DNA of 64,000 bases from Apostichopus japonicus (taxonomy: Eukaryota > Echinodermata > Holothuroidea > Aspidochirotida > Stichopodidae), in contig NC_092563.1 in NCBI RefSeq assembly GCF_037975245.1, positions 2,878,501 through 2,942,500 on the forward strand, in the 5' to 3' direction. The position numbers and the translations under genes were made by a program. Numbering within the stretch: the first letter of the stretch is position 1; each line of letters opens with the position of its first letter. Positions 1 through 32,968 of the stretch are shown piece by piece. The notes under the pieces were generated by a model. The model made no database searches and was not told where the DNA came from. It saw only the letters and a list, made by a program, of their open reading frames with translations.

Positions 1-50
1 CTTTCCTAACTATAGCATGCTATAATTGGAGCCAGTAAAGCAGATTATTA

Positions 51-777
51 AGCCTGGCCGGGTACCGTTATTTTCCGCACACGTTACTTTCCGCTGAAAC
101 AAAACGGTGTTTTCCGCAAACAAATTTGTGAGCGGAAAAAAACGTTTTTTTCAGCGGAAAGTAACATTTTTTTTGGAGGAACAGAATAACTTACTGAATT
201 GATTAGGCACATGGAATGATTTAGGAAGATGGAGAAGATAGGATTTAACTGTAACAGGATAAATCGGCCATGATTTTAGATGAAACTCGTAAGAAAGGTG
301 GTGCAAAATGCGTGTTCGGTTATTAAAACAGCCCTTACTAATACAGCCATTTCCAGCGAAAATCAAAGATACCGCCTTTTACAACTTTTTTTTAAACTAT
401 CAGTAAGCGGATCGCAGTTTTAATACATTATTAGATAGTCAATCTTTCATAACGCGGGCGTCCCTTTGCCCTTTCATCGGCCGACCGCCTCATACTTCTT
501 TAATAATCCCTAATTACACACCCCCAAGCCTCCTCTATATTATAAGCAGCTTAACTTTTCTGACATGAACTCAGTCTAACCATCCTTTATCGACGTTCTT
601 TGATACTTTCTCATGTTATTTGAATCATCCTGCCTGAATTTGGTATCCTAAAATTGCGGAAAAATATAGTATACAGGAAAGTGAAAAAAAAAGGTGTTTT
701 CCGCAGAAGAATTTTTTCAGCGGAAAGTAATCAGCGGAAAGTAACGTATGCGGAAAACAACTGAAACCAGCCTGGCC
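51..777. mobile_element. Non-autonomous TIR element with 9-bp TSD (Mutator-like MITE)
   Basis: The direct repeat AGCCTGGCC occurs at 51-59 and 769-777 and brackets an element of about 709 bp (60-768). The two ends are inverted copies of about 37 bp that share TTTTCCGCA, ACGTTACTTTCCGCTGA and flanking bases. Further copies of the TTTCCGC motif lie inside in both orientations, for example near 111, 132, 154, 655, 698, 719 and 732. There is no transposase ORF. A 9-bp TSD with long TIRs fits Mutator-like elements; the superfamily is inferred from TSD length alone. Confidence 0.75.
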
Positions 778-918
778 ATGGGAATGAAAGGTTTACAATT
801 GCATCAAAAGATTCGTCGATGACATGAGACTGTGTACATATGCAATTTTTATTAATCAAATTTTTTATATCCACGTGAGCTTTTTTCAAGATTTAACCGC
901 AACATTGTTTTTATTATG

Positions 919-1505
919 GGGGCTGTGTCATTCCGCCATCGGTACATTCTGCCATAGAAAATGTGCTCTTTCCACCATAGAAAAAGTGCCATTCCGCCAT
1001 GTTATCCTGATGGCAGTAAAGCACATTTGAATGGCGAAAAGAGCACATTACTGTGGGTGCACTGTAGGCCTATATGCACTGTATATTGTTTCGCTTCACA
1101 CTACTTAGGCCTGCAAAATCCACAAAATCGGTCACTATGTTTATATATAAATTTATATAATTTGATTTATTAAACCAACTTTATTGTATATTTGAAGACA
1201 GTGTATCGACACTTACGAACTTACAATTTAAATTATTCAATCAACATGTATATTAAAGACTATCTATTCCCAATCTTGTCTTAACTACAATTCAGTCTAT
1301 CCAGCGAACCGTCACATTTGAAGACGATGTACCTATCCTTCCACGTGAATCAAAGAAAGTTTCACCGATACATTCCTGTGTAAAATCCATTCCTAAAATG
1401 AACCTTTCGGCTATAGGTTCAAGCCTTTCCGCCATGGAAGAAAGGATCGAAACCTATGGCCGAATGGTATGGCGGTATGCACCCATGGCGGAATGGCACT
1501 GGAAC
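919..1505. mobile_element. Second TIR element (MITE) with CATTCCGCCAT ends
   Basis: The left end near 925-957 and the right end near 1468-1501 are inverted copies sharing CATTCCGCCAT and GGT-CAT-CGCCAT blocks. Inside the left half is a second inverted pair (AATGTGCTCTTTCCACCAT near 960 against the complement near 1030-1047). There is no coding capacity. The exact ends and TSD are not clear; TTTATT is shared by both flanks but that is weak. It differs from the element at 51-777 but is also built around TTCCGC. Confidence 0.55.
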
Positions 1506-2036
1506 CATTTATTGCTACTGAAACTGATGAGCATATACTGTGTAGACATACTGTAGAGAACAAATGGGAGTATCATTACTGCATGTATTGTGGGTACTAG
1601 GCCTAAGAGGCATAAAATGTGTGATATACGTTTTTACTGCTGTATGATGTTTTTGGATGGTCTGTGTGTGATGGCTAGCCTTCTTTGTGTAAATAGGCCT
1701 AGGCTTCATGAAAGTTGAGTATGCAGGCAGTATACTGGTCCAGCGATTGTCATATTTGTCATAATTGTCGCCAGGGCCCAAGCTGGCTCTCAATGTCTCT
1801 GGACGTGTATTTCCATTTTGATGTCATATCAGTAGCCAACCTAGTGACAAGACACAGTAATGCATAAAAATTGGTATTCCGGATAATTAATGCACCTCTT
1901 ATGACCCTGCTAGTACATTACGAATAGCCACAACTTTAGTTGAAATTTCATAAGATTTGTTGTCAAACCTGAGGCCTAATTATGAAAATTGAGTTTTAGC
2001 TTTTTCTTGTTTTCCTTTGTTTCAGAAAAATTCAGG
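1506..2036 (+). other. Upstream region of NSUN2, 5' UTR end only
   Basis: No protein-coding exon was recognised. A pyrimidine-rich acceptor ending TTTCAG at 2020-2025 precedes the start codon at 2037. This suggests an upstream noncoding first exon that I could not place. No TATA box or CpG-rich core was convincing. Confidence 0.35.
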
Positions 2037-15182
<13,146 letters not shown>

Positions 15183-15849
15183 TGGTGACGCTCACTTCAA
15201 TATAAGATGCTGTGAAGTCAGAACTACTAAGAGCATCATTGGAAGGTGGTCAATGTGGGCGTATCTTTACCTGCTCTACCACCTTTAAGATGTTGTGAAG
15301 CGAGAGCTACCTGCATTGTCGGAGGTAGTCTAGATGGGTGTAGGCAGTAGCGTAGGCTAGGCCCGGTGCAAATTCCTGGGGGCGCCCCAAGCCCCAGGGG
15401 GGTCGATGTCGAGGACGGGAGACAAATAACCACTCATCATTTAAAGTCGGCCATCGGCCATAGTCTGGTGAAGCGGCTAGTATTTATATTAAAGGGGAGC
15501 AGTCAGTAAACCAGATGGCCCCCGCCCCAATCCCCCCCCCAAAGGAATTTAAAGGAACCCTGTCTGTAACAGAGGAAGCCTGCAAGTGTCATATCTGAGT
15601 GTCTTGAGTTGCCCAAAATCATAGATTGTTCACCCAAACCATCGTTTGCCTGACTGTGGACTCTCATTTAGGGTTCCATTTCTATTACTGTGCCACTGGG
15701 GGGGGGGGTGTAATCGAATGTCTTACACTATTCTAGCTCGCCAATTGCAAGAGGAAGGGAAAAGTGGGTGCATCTAACCCTAACGTGGCTAGACCAGGTG
15801 GGTGGATGATATCAGGATCCTCTGCTCTACTTAATGAGCTATCCAGCCC
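15183..15849 (+). other. Proximal 3' UTR of NSUN2
   Basis: Noncoding sequence after the stop codon. It contains G- and C-runs and, near 15347-15430, a stretch resembling the GCGTAGGCTAGG-type ends of the small TIR elements found elsewhere in the window. No second gene is seen. Confidence 0.5.
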
Positions 15850-16440
15850 TCAGTTTTTTGGGGTGGGGGAGGGGGTAGAGAGAAGGCATATCTATCCAGC
15901 CCTTACTTCTTTGGGGTGGTGAGGGGGGTAGAGAGAAGGTATATCTATCCAGCCCTTACTTCTTTGGGGGGAGGGGGTAGAGAGAAGGCATATCTATCAA
16001 GCCCTTACTTCTTTGGGGTGGTGGGAGGGGGTAGAGAGAAGGTATATCTAACCAGCCCTTACTTCTTTGGGGGGGGGGGGGGTAGAGAGAAGGCATATCT
16101 ATCAAGCCCTTACTTCTTTGGGGTGGTGGGAGGGGGTAGAGAAAAGGTATATCTATCCAGCCCTTACTTTTTTGGGGTGGGGGGGGGGGTAGAGAGAAGG
16201 CATATCTATCCAGCCCTAACTTCTTTGGAGGTGGGGGAGAGGGTAGAGAGAAGGCATATCTATCCAGCCCTTACTTCTTTGGAGGTGGGGGAGAGGGTAG
16301 AGAGAAGGCATATCTATCCAGCCCTTACTTCTTTGGGGTGGGGGAGGGGGTAGAGAGAAGGCATATCTATCCAGCCCTTACTTCTTTGGGGTGGGGGAGG
16401 GGGTAGAGAGAAGGCATATCTGGGGGGAGGGGTTAGAGAG
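15850..16440 (+). repeat. G-rich 53-bp minisatellite in NSUN2 3' UTR
   Basis: About 11 copies of a unit of roughly 45-55 bp: TAGAGAGAAGGCATATCTAT, then CCAGCCCTTACTTCTTT, then a variable run of 9-20 G-rich bases. It lies between the NSUN2 stop codon and the candidate poly(A) signal at 16733, so it is probably transcribed. The 145-codon frame across it is a consequence of the repeat. Confidence 0.85.
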
Positions 16441-16732
16441 AAGGTACATTTCAGATGATAACTTTGGTTTAATTAATTTATTCACATGAATAGAACTACA
16501 TGGAAATATATGACATTTTTAAGTTATGCCTTATAATTATATAAATGAAAAATGGAGTTATAGAATCATTTGGCAACAAGCACGCCTGGTCTGTGTTTTG
16601 TTTTAGTTGTTACATTGGCCTTTATTGTTTGAATTGTTTTTAAAAGATGTTAATGAAGAAAAACCTGGTACATAAACCATACATTATGATTTTCTTTTTT
16701 CATTTTTGAATTCATAAACATGTGAAAGTCAC

Positions 16733-16738
16733 AATAAA
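16733..16738 (+). promoter_or_regulatory. Candidate NSUN2 poly(A) signal
   Basis: AATAAA about 1.55 kb after the stop codon, in an AT-rich setting with T-rich sequence downstream. It is the first convincing canonical hexamer in the plus orientation after the G-rich repeat. Confidence 0.5.
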
Positions 16739-16739
16739 G

Positions 16740-17350
16740 TATCAAATCCTAGTTTGATTGCTCTTGATCATTCATCAGTTTTGTATAGTGTATCTATAAG
16801 ACAGTAAGGAATGGAATGAGGGAAGAGGGGGGGTACATCAGTTTTGTATAATGTATACCAAACTGCATGTAGGATTCTATAAGACAGTAAGGAATGGAAT
16901 GAGGGAAGAGGGGGGTGGGGGCTCTGGGGGGAGTAAATCATGAAATGAGATTTTTAATTCGGATTTGCACTCCTTAAAAAAAGAGAAAAGTCGTTATAGA
17001 ATTCACATTTAGCAAGAAGTACGCCTGGTCTGTGTTTGTTTTAATTGTATCAACAGTTAACCGCCACATCCCCCACAACCCCAGCCCCCACCCCCACATG
17101 CCCCACCCAACAACCCCCTCACCCTAGCCTTGGTATTTAGATCCATCATGCTGAGTATACGAATCCTACTGTTTTCTGTGAAGTCAAAGGTCGTGTGACA
17201 TTGACAGAGTTTAAACTGGGGATCCATTTCAAGCCAATAACTTGATGTAAAACTTAATTTACTTCATACTTGGTCTTTATTTCCCCATTAGTGTTTACAA
17301 GAATCCTACTGTTTTCTGTGAAGGTGAAAGGTCATTTGAGGTCACCAAAG
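16740..17350. repeat. Diverged local duplications between NSUN2 and the lectin gene
   Basis: Three pairs of direct repeats are visible: CATCAGTTTTGTATA with AAGACAGTAAGGAATGGAAT (near 16777-16825 and 16839-16905); ACGCCTGGTCTGTGTTT (near 16583 and 17023); and GAATCCTACTGTTTTCTGTG (near 17161 and 17302). No coding sequence. Confidence 0.6.
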
Positions 17351-19200
17351 GTTTGGGGAAGACGGGCGTCTTGAAGTCAAAACATGAATGAAGTCGATAG
17401 TTGATATGAAATGAAAGTCTACATTTAAAGCAAGAACCTTACATATCACTTGACGTGTGTTATGAGTTTAGTTGTTGAATGTGGACTCATCTAAAACGTG
17501 GCAAGGGATCGATAAGCCAATTTTCTCTCATTTTTTTTTTCATTATTAAATATCGACCACGTGTGTGATCAATGGGAAACTGATACTAAACTCATTGCAA
17601 GCTCAGTGTCGAAAATAGCCATTCCTCTAATTATCAACAACCCACGTGAAACACAAACGTGACCCTGATATTTTGAAAATTAAGTTTAACAGTACTGCTG
17701 ATTCTTGATTCGTTCAACTTTTAACGATGGTTTCGTTTCAAAATGATTGACGTTTCAAGTTAACCGAATCAACTTGTGCACCTTACGTTAACTTTTTCTT
17801 AGCGGCGAATAAAAGGAACAATGCTAGGAAATTTTAATCCTTAAAAATGGAGCCAAGTTAGTTGTTTAGTATATAAGAAACTTCAATAATAAAAGGTTGA
17901 TATTTAGAAATTAAATTGATCACAAAGAAGATCTATTACGGTGTTTTATTTCTGAATAGAAACCGCGTTTGACCGGCAGAAGAGAAGAGGATTACTGTGG
18001 GGAGGGGGAGGGGTGGTGGCACAAACTCGTAGAGCAGTAGGGGCATTGTGACCTTTTTTTGAGACAAACCTTAAATATAAGAACGTTTTAATTTGATAGT
18101 TATGACAGAAAATGACCAATAAAATAAATTTAAGCAAATCTTTTAATCATTGCTTACAGATGATTTGTGGCGTCATTCGTTACATAGTAAAATATAGTAG
18201 AATTTATTGTTCCCGTCATATCCATGACTGACTTTGCTGGTGGTACAGTGGCGGAGCTAGGGGTATTGGTCAGGAGGGGCGAGAATGGTCTGTAGGGGGC
18301 GCTTTCGACACTATCTAAGCGGAGCGCCACCACAGGTTGGCGCGTAGCGGACAGAATTTTTTTGAGTAAAGATACTCCCTAGATCGCGGGAAATGACCCT
18401 TTCCGGGCCTGGCTAATTTGCAGATAAACGAAGAATAAATAGGTGTCATCGCCAAATTACACCAACAAAATGTGACAAATGTCAATATGTTGATGAGAGC
18501 GCAATAAAAAAGTCAATAATCACGAATAAGTAAAAAGTGGTAAAGAGCTGAAAAGGGCGCCAGCAGTCCATTTGAGTCCGTCAGGGGGGGGGGGGGGGCA
18601 TTCGCCCCCTGACTGTATGGACGCTCCGCCACTGGCTACGTATAGTAAAAGCGCTGGACCTCGACATATATGAAAAGTACATTATTGATTGTTGATAACA
18701 ACAACTTTCGTCTAGAAAACGTATAAATATGTTAATATGCTATCGGCCTGGATACAATTACTCGTTCAGTATTCTGAATGTTTTCACATTAGGTTTCAAA
18801 TAGGCCTTCTATATCTGTTTATTATATTAGTATACTGCTGTAATCAAATATCTTACTGCAAACATATTTTGCTCTAGAAAGGGAGAAGTAAATTTCTTCA
18901 GACTTGTGACCTGATATGCTAGAAATTCGAATACTGATCGCAAAGTTTTACATTTTGAAGCCACATCGTATAAGTTGACACGCCTTGATTGTATTTGAAT
19001 AATTTTGAGCCTAGTGAGAATCATGTTTTTTGAATAGTTTTAACCAACTTTAACACACATTAAAATTTCGTAAAATATATTGGCGATCTTAAAAAGGTGC
19101 GTTCAATTCTTTTGCATGTTGCGAAAACTAGTTGCTTTGAGAAAGGTATAGCATCAACAAATTCCATTTGAAAATGCAACTATTTTTTTAAACTTTTTTT
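17351..19200. other. Intergenic region between converging genes
   Basis: This holds the probable 3' UTR of the minus-strand lectin gene and one TIR element (18246-18634). TTTATT at 18818-18823 (AATAAA on the minus strand), about 380 bp after that gene's stop codon, is a possible poly(A) signal. No other gene is seen. Confidence 0.5.
18246..18634. mobile_element. hAT-like MITE, family E copy 1
   Basis: Begins CAGTGGCGGAGC and ends GCTCCGCCACTG, a 12-bp perfect TIR. The body matches the copies at 56007-56381 and 63135-63646 over almost the full length. There is no ORF. No TSD is visible at this copy; the hAT assignment rests on the 8-bp TSD of the 56007 copy. Confidence 0.85.
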
Positions 19201-27923
<8,723 letters not shown>

Positions 27924-28953
27924 ATTATATTTATTCGTGGTAAAATATTATATTTATTCCAAAACTGTTTTACCATAGTTGTCATATCGCTGTCTGTAGT
28001 TATAAAAAGAGCATCTACATATGATCAAAATCCATCCTGCATATAGTTCTTTGCGGGTTTACTTATAAAGAACTTGTTTTGAAATCGACCTTTTCTTAAT
28101 GCTTCATATCTCCATCGCGCGCCAAATAAAAAGGAAAAACAGAAAATAGAAAGACGTCGGACACATTTTGGTTGGTTAACGATTACCTTTTGTGTGCCCA
28201 ATATATTGATCATTTGCGTTAAAAGTAGAACAAGGCTAAACATTGCGAAGTAAACTAAGCCATTTCTTTTAATATTGCCATTATAAACTTTGATATTTAA
28301 TTAGAAATGCCAATATTCAATTTTTTATCTTCAATAGCGGATTGTCGTCACAGCACGGAAACTCAACAAGTTTGATTTTACTTTGGAAATGCACTTTTTA
28401 TTGTTTCAAGGACACAGCGCTATGTCATTGCTTTATGCGGTCTCCATGCGTTGACGATATAGTTTAGGTACGCAGAGCGCATGCCCAACGACCAACATTC
28501 ATACATATTCAGTAGGCTATCATAATCTTATATTGATATGCAAAGTCTGGTTTGTATTAGCTGTGATAATGTAGTGAGTCCACACACATATATATGAATA
28601 TTGAAAGTAGCCGTGCTTTCTTAAACAATCATAATTAAGACTTCAATGACAACCAACATCTGTTTATTTATTCGTCTGTTGGCAGGAAATAACATTTTCA
28701 GAAGTTTTTTTTCTTTCCATAGCTACAAACAACAGATATGAAACTTTGCGTGAGTGTGAAGCCACATATAAGTATTTCACACGGGTTTTTGTGTGTTCTT
28801 TGCATGTTTGCGAACCCAGAGTTAGTGAAGGCCAAAGATGTTTCAAAAGGTACACAGTGAATATGCATTGCTAACGCCTTGGTGATTGATGACGTAACTG
28901 GTATAGGGTCAAGGGGCAGAGGTCAAAGGTTAAAACCACAACTTTGAGATGAG
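27924..28953. other. Intergenic, upstream of copy A
   Basis: AT-rich sequence without a recognisable exon. It should contain the copy A promoter, but no core element stands out. Confidence 0.4.
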
Positions 28954-29231
28954 CTATGTAACTCCATGAATGTTCATATTTTCTGATGTTTTATATTCAC
29001 GGGGTCTTATTTCTGCATATGTGCAATTAGCACTTTCCTCGTAGTTTTGAACATCAAAATTGTCAATTTTGTAATTTAATTCGCAATTGTAAAGTTCTGT
29101 TAAAGTTTCGTTCACGTCACACCAGTTAAAATACAATCACCGGTCACTGGAGGGGTACAGACATCTGCGCATGCGATAATAGAAGTTATCCGTGCGGATG
29201 TATAGACGCTCTCCCTCAGTCGTTTTCGTTA
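28954..29231 (-). pseudogene. Relic PAN exon of a third lectin copy
   Basis: The minus-strand sequence is clearly homologous to the last exon of copy A: AAACGACTGAGGGAGAGCGT near the start, and a frame YNCELNYKIDNFDV...NCTYAEI at the end. An in-frame stop and a frameshift near 29125-29135 separate the two parts, and the N-terminal 14 or so codons of the exon are missing. The acceptor TTTATAG at 29232 is retained. It is probably nonfunctional. Confidence 0.8.
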
Positions 29232-30204
29232 CTATAAAGATTGAAAAAAAAGATCTAAGTGAGTTGTATGCAGCAACTATATGTAACAATTATATACTCT
29301 CCTTAGTTTGGGGCAATTATAAGATGTATATCCAACCCAGGCCCATATAGTCAGGAATTCTGAGTTAGGGAGGTTGTGGGGGGGGGGGGTGGGGGTGGAC
29401 ACCAACAATATGAGGTACACTATCAACAATAAAGAGGATGGGGTTTACAATACTCGTCTCTTATAACTTGCGATGTCTTTTTTACGAATGGCGGTATAGC
29501 ACACATGGGAGCAGAATGGTCTGCAAGTGGGGGGGGGGGCGGTCCCTGTGCCCGGCCTAGTCCAACGAGGTCGTGGAGTGGAAACTACCAAATTTTCGGA
29601 TTTTATTTCACTATGTAAAATTCAACTTGATGTATTTCATGTTATGTAACGTATCATCGCAGGTTATCTCAGTGAAAATAAATTAAAATTCATAATTCCG
29701 CAAGAATGAAACCATATACAAAACTATCTTTTAAGACTAGACGTAATAAAATGCCTTATTGTATCAATAAAGTACTGACACTCCAAATACCTTCAACTTG
29801 ATTGCAGGTATACAATGTACAATATTAAGTTTGTTAATTCCATGACATTTATACATATACACAGACTAGCGAAATAAAAATTACACCATCATTGCAAAAT
29901 ATTATTCTAAATCTATTTATTGTTTTTATTCAGTTTATTACAAAGAATCATTATAATATTACATGTTATCAATCTTGTGATACAATTTAATGTTACTTTG
30001 TTCCATCTTGTATATTCAGTACTTTCATACCTTACATATGTCGTACCTGTCTCTCAATGAATACATTAATTAATTAATCCATATTAAAATATGTCATATC
30101 TAATTGAAAACATAATAGTTGTAATTCGATAGTAAATCACTATTCTAGATAATTTTGTTGTTGTATAAGTTAAGAAATACTTCAGAGTATCTACTTAAAA
30201 TTAC
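29232..30204. other. Noncoding gap within the third-copy relic
   Basis: AT-rich sequence with two G-runs (near 29375 and 29530). No CTLD or WSC exon is present, unlike the same interval of the two intact genes. Confidence 0.6.
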
Positions 30205-30277
30205 CAAACGGTTGTCTTAAGAGAAGTAAAACTGTCCATATCGATAATGAATAGACTAAAAATCTTCGTTTCCACAT
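30205..30277 (-). pseudogene. Signal-peptide exon of the third lectin copy
   Basis: The minus-strand frame MWKRRFLVYSLSIWTVLLLL is plainly related to the copy A signal exon (MWTLNLLTYSLTTWTVLVVL), including the shared WTVL and LRQ. It ends in phase 1 at a GTAATT donor, like the functional exon. The exon is intact by itself, but the only downstream family exon left is the broken PAN exon at 28954-29231. Confidence 0.75.
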
Positions 30278-30829
30278 ATTGGATGTGTCCGTCTTAAATA
30301 ATGTAGGTCGCTAATGTTCACTTATCGAATCTTCCGTTTTATTAAAAAAAATTATATGAAATTGTTTTATATTATAATCGATTATTTAATACCTATAGGC
30401 ATATATAGATTTAGCGTTATATTTGGACGAGTTTCATATCTTCATATGTTTTAAATTGATTTACTTTTGTCAAGCTTTTCAAACATTTCGTCACAACTTC
30501 GATCAGACAATGTGGACGAAGATATATATATATATTTAACTGAAACAAGAACAGAGCTTTTTTTTTCTCAGGGAGACTTGTCACTGAAAGATATATATAG
30601 CTAAGAAATAATCAATACTCACTTTTATCTTGGGAATTAATGTTCTAATTGTACTTTAAATTACTTCGGAATCATGTTTTGAATTATGTTTTATTTTATA
30701 TATTTTCTTATTTGAAACAGAAACATTTTTCATGCATTGACCATTCCATATATTGTGGTTATAATTTGGTTAAAAGTTGACCAAACTTATGTAGAAGCGT
30801 ATTATATTATACTCGGGAATGAATTGTTT
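30278..30829. other. Intergenic
   Basis: AT-rich sequence with no recognisable gene. Confidence 0.4.
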
Positions 30830-31151
30830 GCATGCATCAGGCGCGTAGCCAGGGGGCAAAGGGGGCCACCGCCCCGCCCCCCCCCCGAACGTATTTTTTT
30901 GTATGTTTTTATGATATCGCTAGTAATTTCAAAATACAAAATTCTTAGATGCAACTTACAAGGCCTGGGAAGTGCCATTTCCAGCGATCTGGGAGGCATT
31001 TTCGGCCAAAATTCTCTTGCACGCTTCTCGCCAACTCATAGTGGCGCTACACGCTTAGATAGTTTGCAGATCCATATATACGCATATAGATAGTTTGCAT
31101 ACAGGTTCGCCCCTCCCTTGGCAAATTTCTGGCTACGCGCCTGGCATGCAT
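30830..31151. mobile_element. hAT-like MITE, family F, with perfect 8-bp TSD
   Basis: The element at 30838-31143 starts CAGGCGCGTAGCCAG and ends CTGGCTACGCGCCTG, a 15-bp perfect TIR. It is bounded by GCATGCAT at 30830-30837 and 31144-31151. The reverse complement of its body matches the sequence from 56738. The 8-bp TSD and CAG..CTG ends are typical of hAT. Confidence 0.9.
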
Positions 31152-31611
31152 AGACTGCCGTTTATCTTACACGGTAATATCTTCCTTTCCATATTGAAGT
31201 ATGAGATCTGCGATGTTCCCACGACACATATTCCTCCAAAGATTTACTATCCTATTATAACATTATTAATTAATGTGCCGTTGAAATGTCATTAAATTTA
31301 GTACAGTTTGAGTTTGGTTGTCATTTTTTCTTCTATATTTAGAATTAAGAATCAATATTTAACGTGTTTGTGAGAATATTTTTTTCCTCAATGGAGACAT
31401 AATTTTTACATTATTAAAAAAAAAAGAGTAACGACACACCTTTACAGCCATCAATGATAACATCAATAACTCGGCTTTTGCCAGATGTATTCATAAAAAA
31501 CAATCCAAAATGTTGAAAAAAACAGAAAATACTATTAGGATGTGGTTTTGACCTGAGGATGAAAAAAAAAATCCTAGCCATTTTATTAAACAATGATCTT
31601 CATTAACCTGA

Positions 31612-31930
31612 ATGTATATCCCTCTAAACCATATATCCATCTAAACCACAAATCCCTCTAGAGCGTATATCCCTTTGAACCATATATCCCCTTAAACTGT
31701 TAATCCACTAAAACGTATATCCCCTAAACATATATCCCCTAAACATATATCCCTTTAAAACGTGTATCCCTCTAAAACGTACCCTTCGTGAATAACTAAA
31801 ATATTCAGTAGCAAGCAATTTTATTAAACAATGAACTTCATTAGCCTGAATGGGTATCCCTCTAGAACGTATATCCCTCTCAAACGTATGTCCCTCTCAA
31901 ACGTATATCCCTCTAAAACGTACCCTTGTT
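31612..31930. repeat. Short-unit minisatellite (GTATATCCCTCTAAAAC)
   Basis: About 15 copies of a 14-18 bp unit in two blocks. The flanks of the blocks are also repeated (TTTTATTAAACAATGA..TTCATTA and GAATAACT.AAATATTCAGTAG), so a larger segment has duplicated too. Confidence 0.8.
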
Positions 31931-32968
31931 GTGAATAACTGAAATATTCAGTAGGAAGCAAGTCATTATGTTGATGACCGAATGAAACGTTCAACTACAA
32001 ACTCGTATTAATTCTTACGAGAACCAGCATGACTTGATTATATAGGGACTTTGTGCGTTTTGCACATTTGCACAGTACTGTTTAAATCACTATGATTTAA
32101 AGGGATATTATCAAAAAAACGTTTCTTCTGAAAATATCCATCCGGTCGGACATTATCAGTCTGCGAGGACAGCATTTACTGTTACACTGGGCAATTGATT
32201 TTTGTCTCTTTTTTTTCACAGAGATATTCAGCTGACATTAATGAGCAAAACGAGAATGGTGTTTAATTGCAACCAGGAGTGATTTTTAAATAGAGAAAAA
32301 ATAAGAAAGAAAGAAGGATCAAAGTCAGAGACAAGGTACGCATGAGAAAATCGTGGTAAACCACTGTTGCATGTGACCCCACCAGCGTTTCTACGGGATC
32401 TCTGCAGTCATGTGTTGACCAACGGTTTCGTGTAGTCACTCGACGAACGAATTAGAAAACACACATCTTGAAGTCCTTATAAAAGTGAGTTTGACTGGAA
32501 ACTTTGGACGTATCTTTTGAATGACATATTGTTTTCATTAATTACGAACAAAACTTTATATACCATTAGTGATCAAGTCAAGGTACTGCTAAGCTACCGT
32601 ACTAAAACTCGTAGCAACAATTTGTCAAGTTTCGCGGAACTGGGTAGGACCGATATTATAGCGGCCTCTTTTCAATTTGTAATTGGACGAAGAGCACCTC
32701 TACTATCATCGAATGGGTCAATTATATAAGAAGAAAAAATTAAGTGGGAAAATAGTCAAACATAAATAATTACGTTTTGAAATTAAAATCTCATAGATTG
32801 ACCTGATCGAAGTTTCAAATGACGATTTCTCTGACGTCACGATATATTGTCACATGTCGGTCAATGATTGATCACTTTACAGTGTCCTTCATGTAAATAA
32901 GTTTTTTTTTCTTATCTGGAAGGCACAAGACTGGTTCTCTCTTTGAATTTAAGAGGCGGGCTTTATCA
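31931..32968. other. Probable 3' UTR and intergenic region below copy B
   Basis: No gene recognised. Sequence immediately below 32969 should be the 3' UTR of copy B; no single poly(A) signal is compelling. Confidence 0.4.

Noticed and set aside
15347-15430. Possible further hAT-like element end
   Set aside because: Only one end-like word is visible; no matching right end or TSD was found.
15916-16353. 145-codon plus-strand frame
   Set aside because: Produced by the 53-bp 3' UTR repeat; no start context, homology or splice signals.
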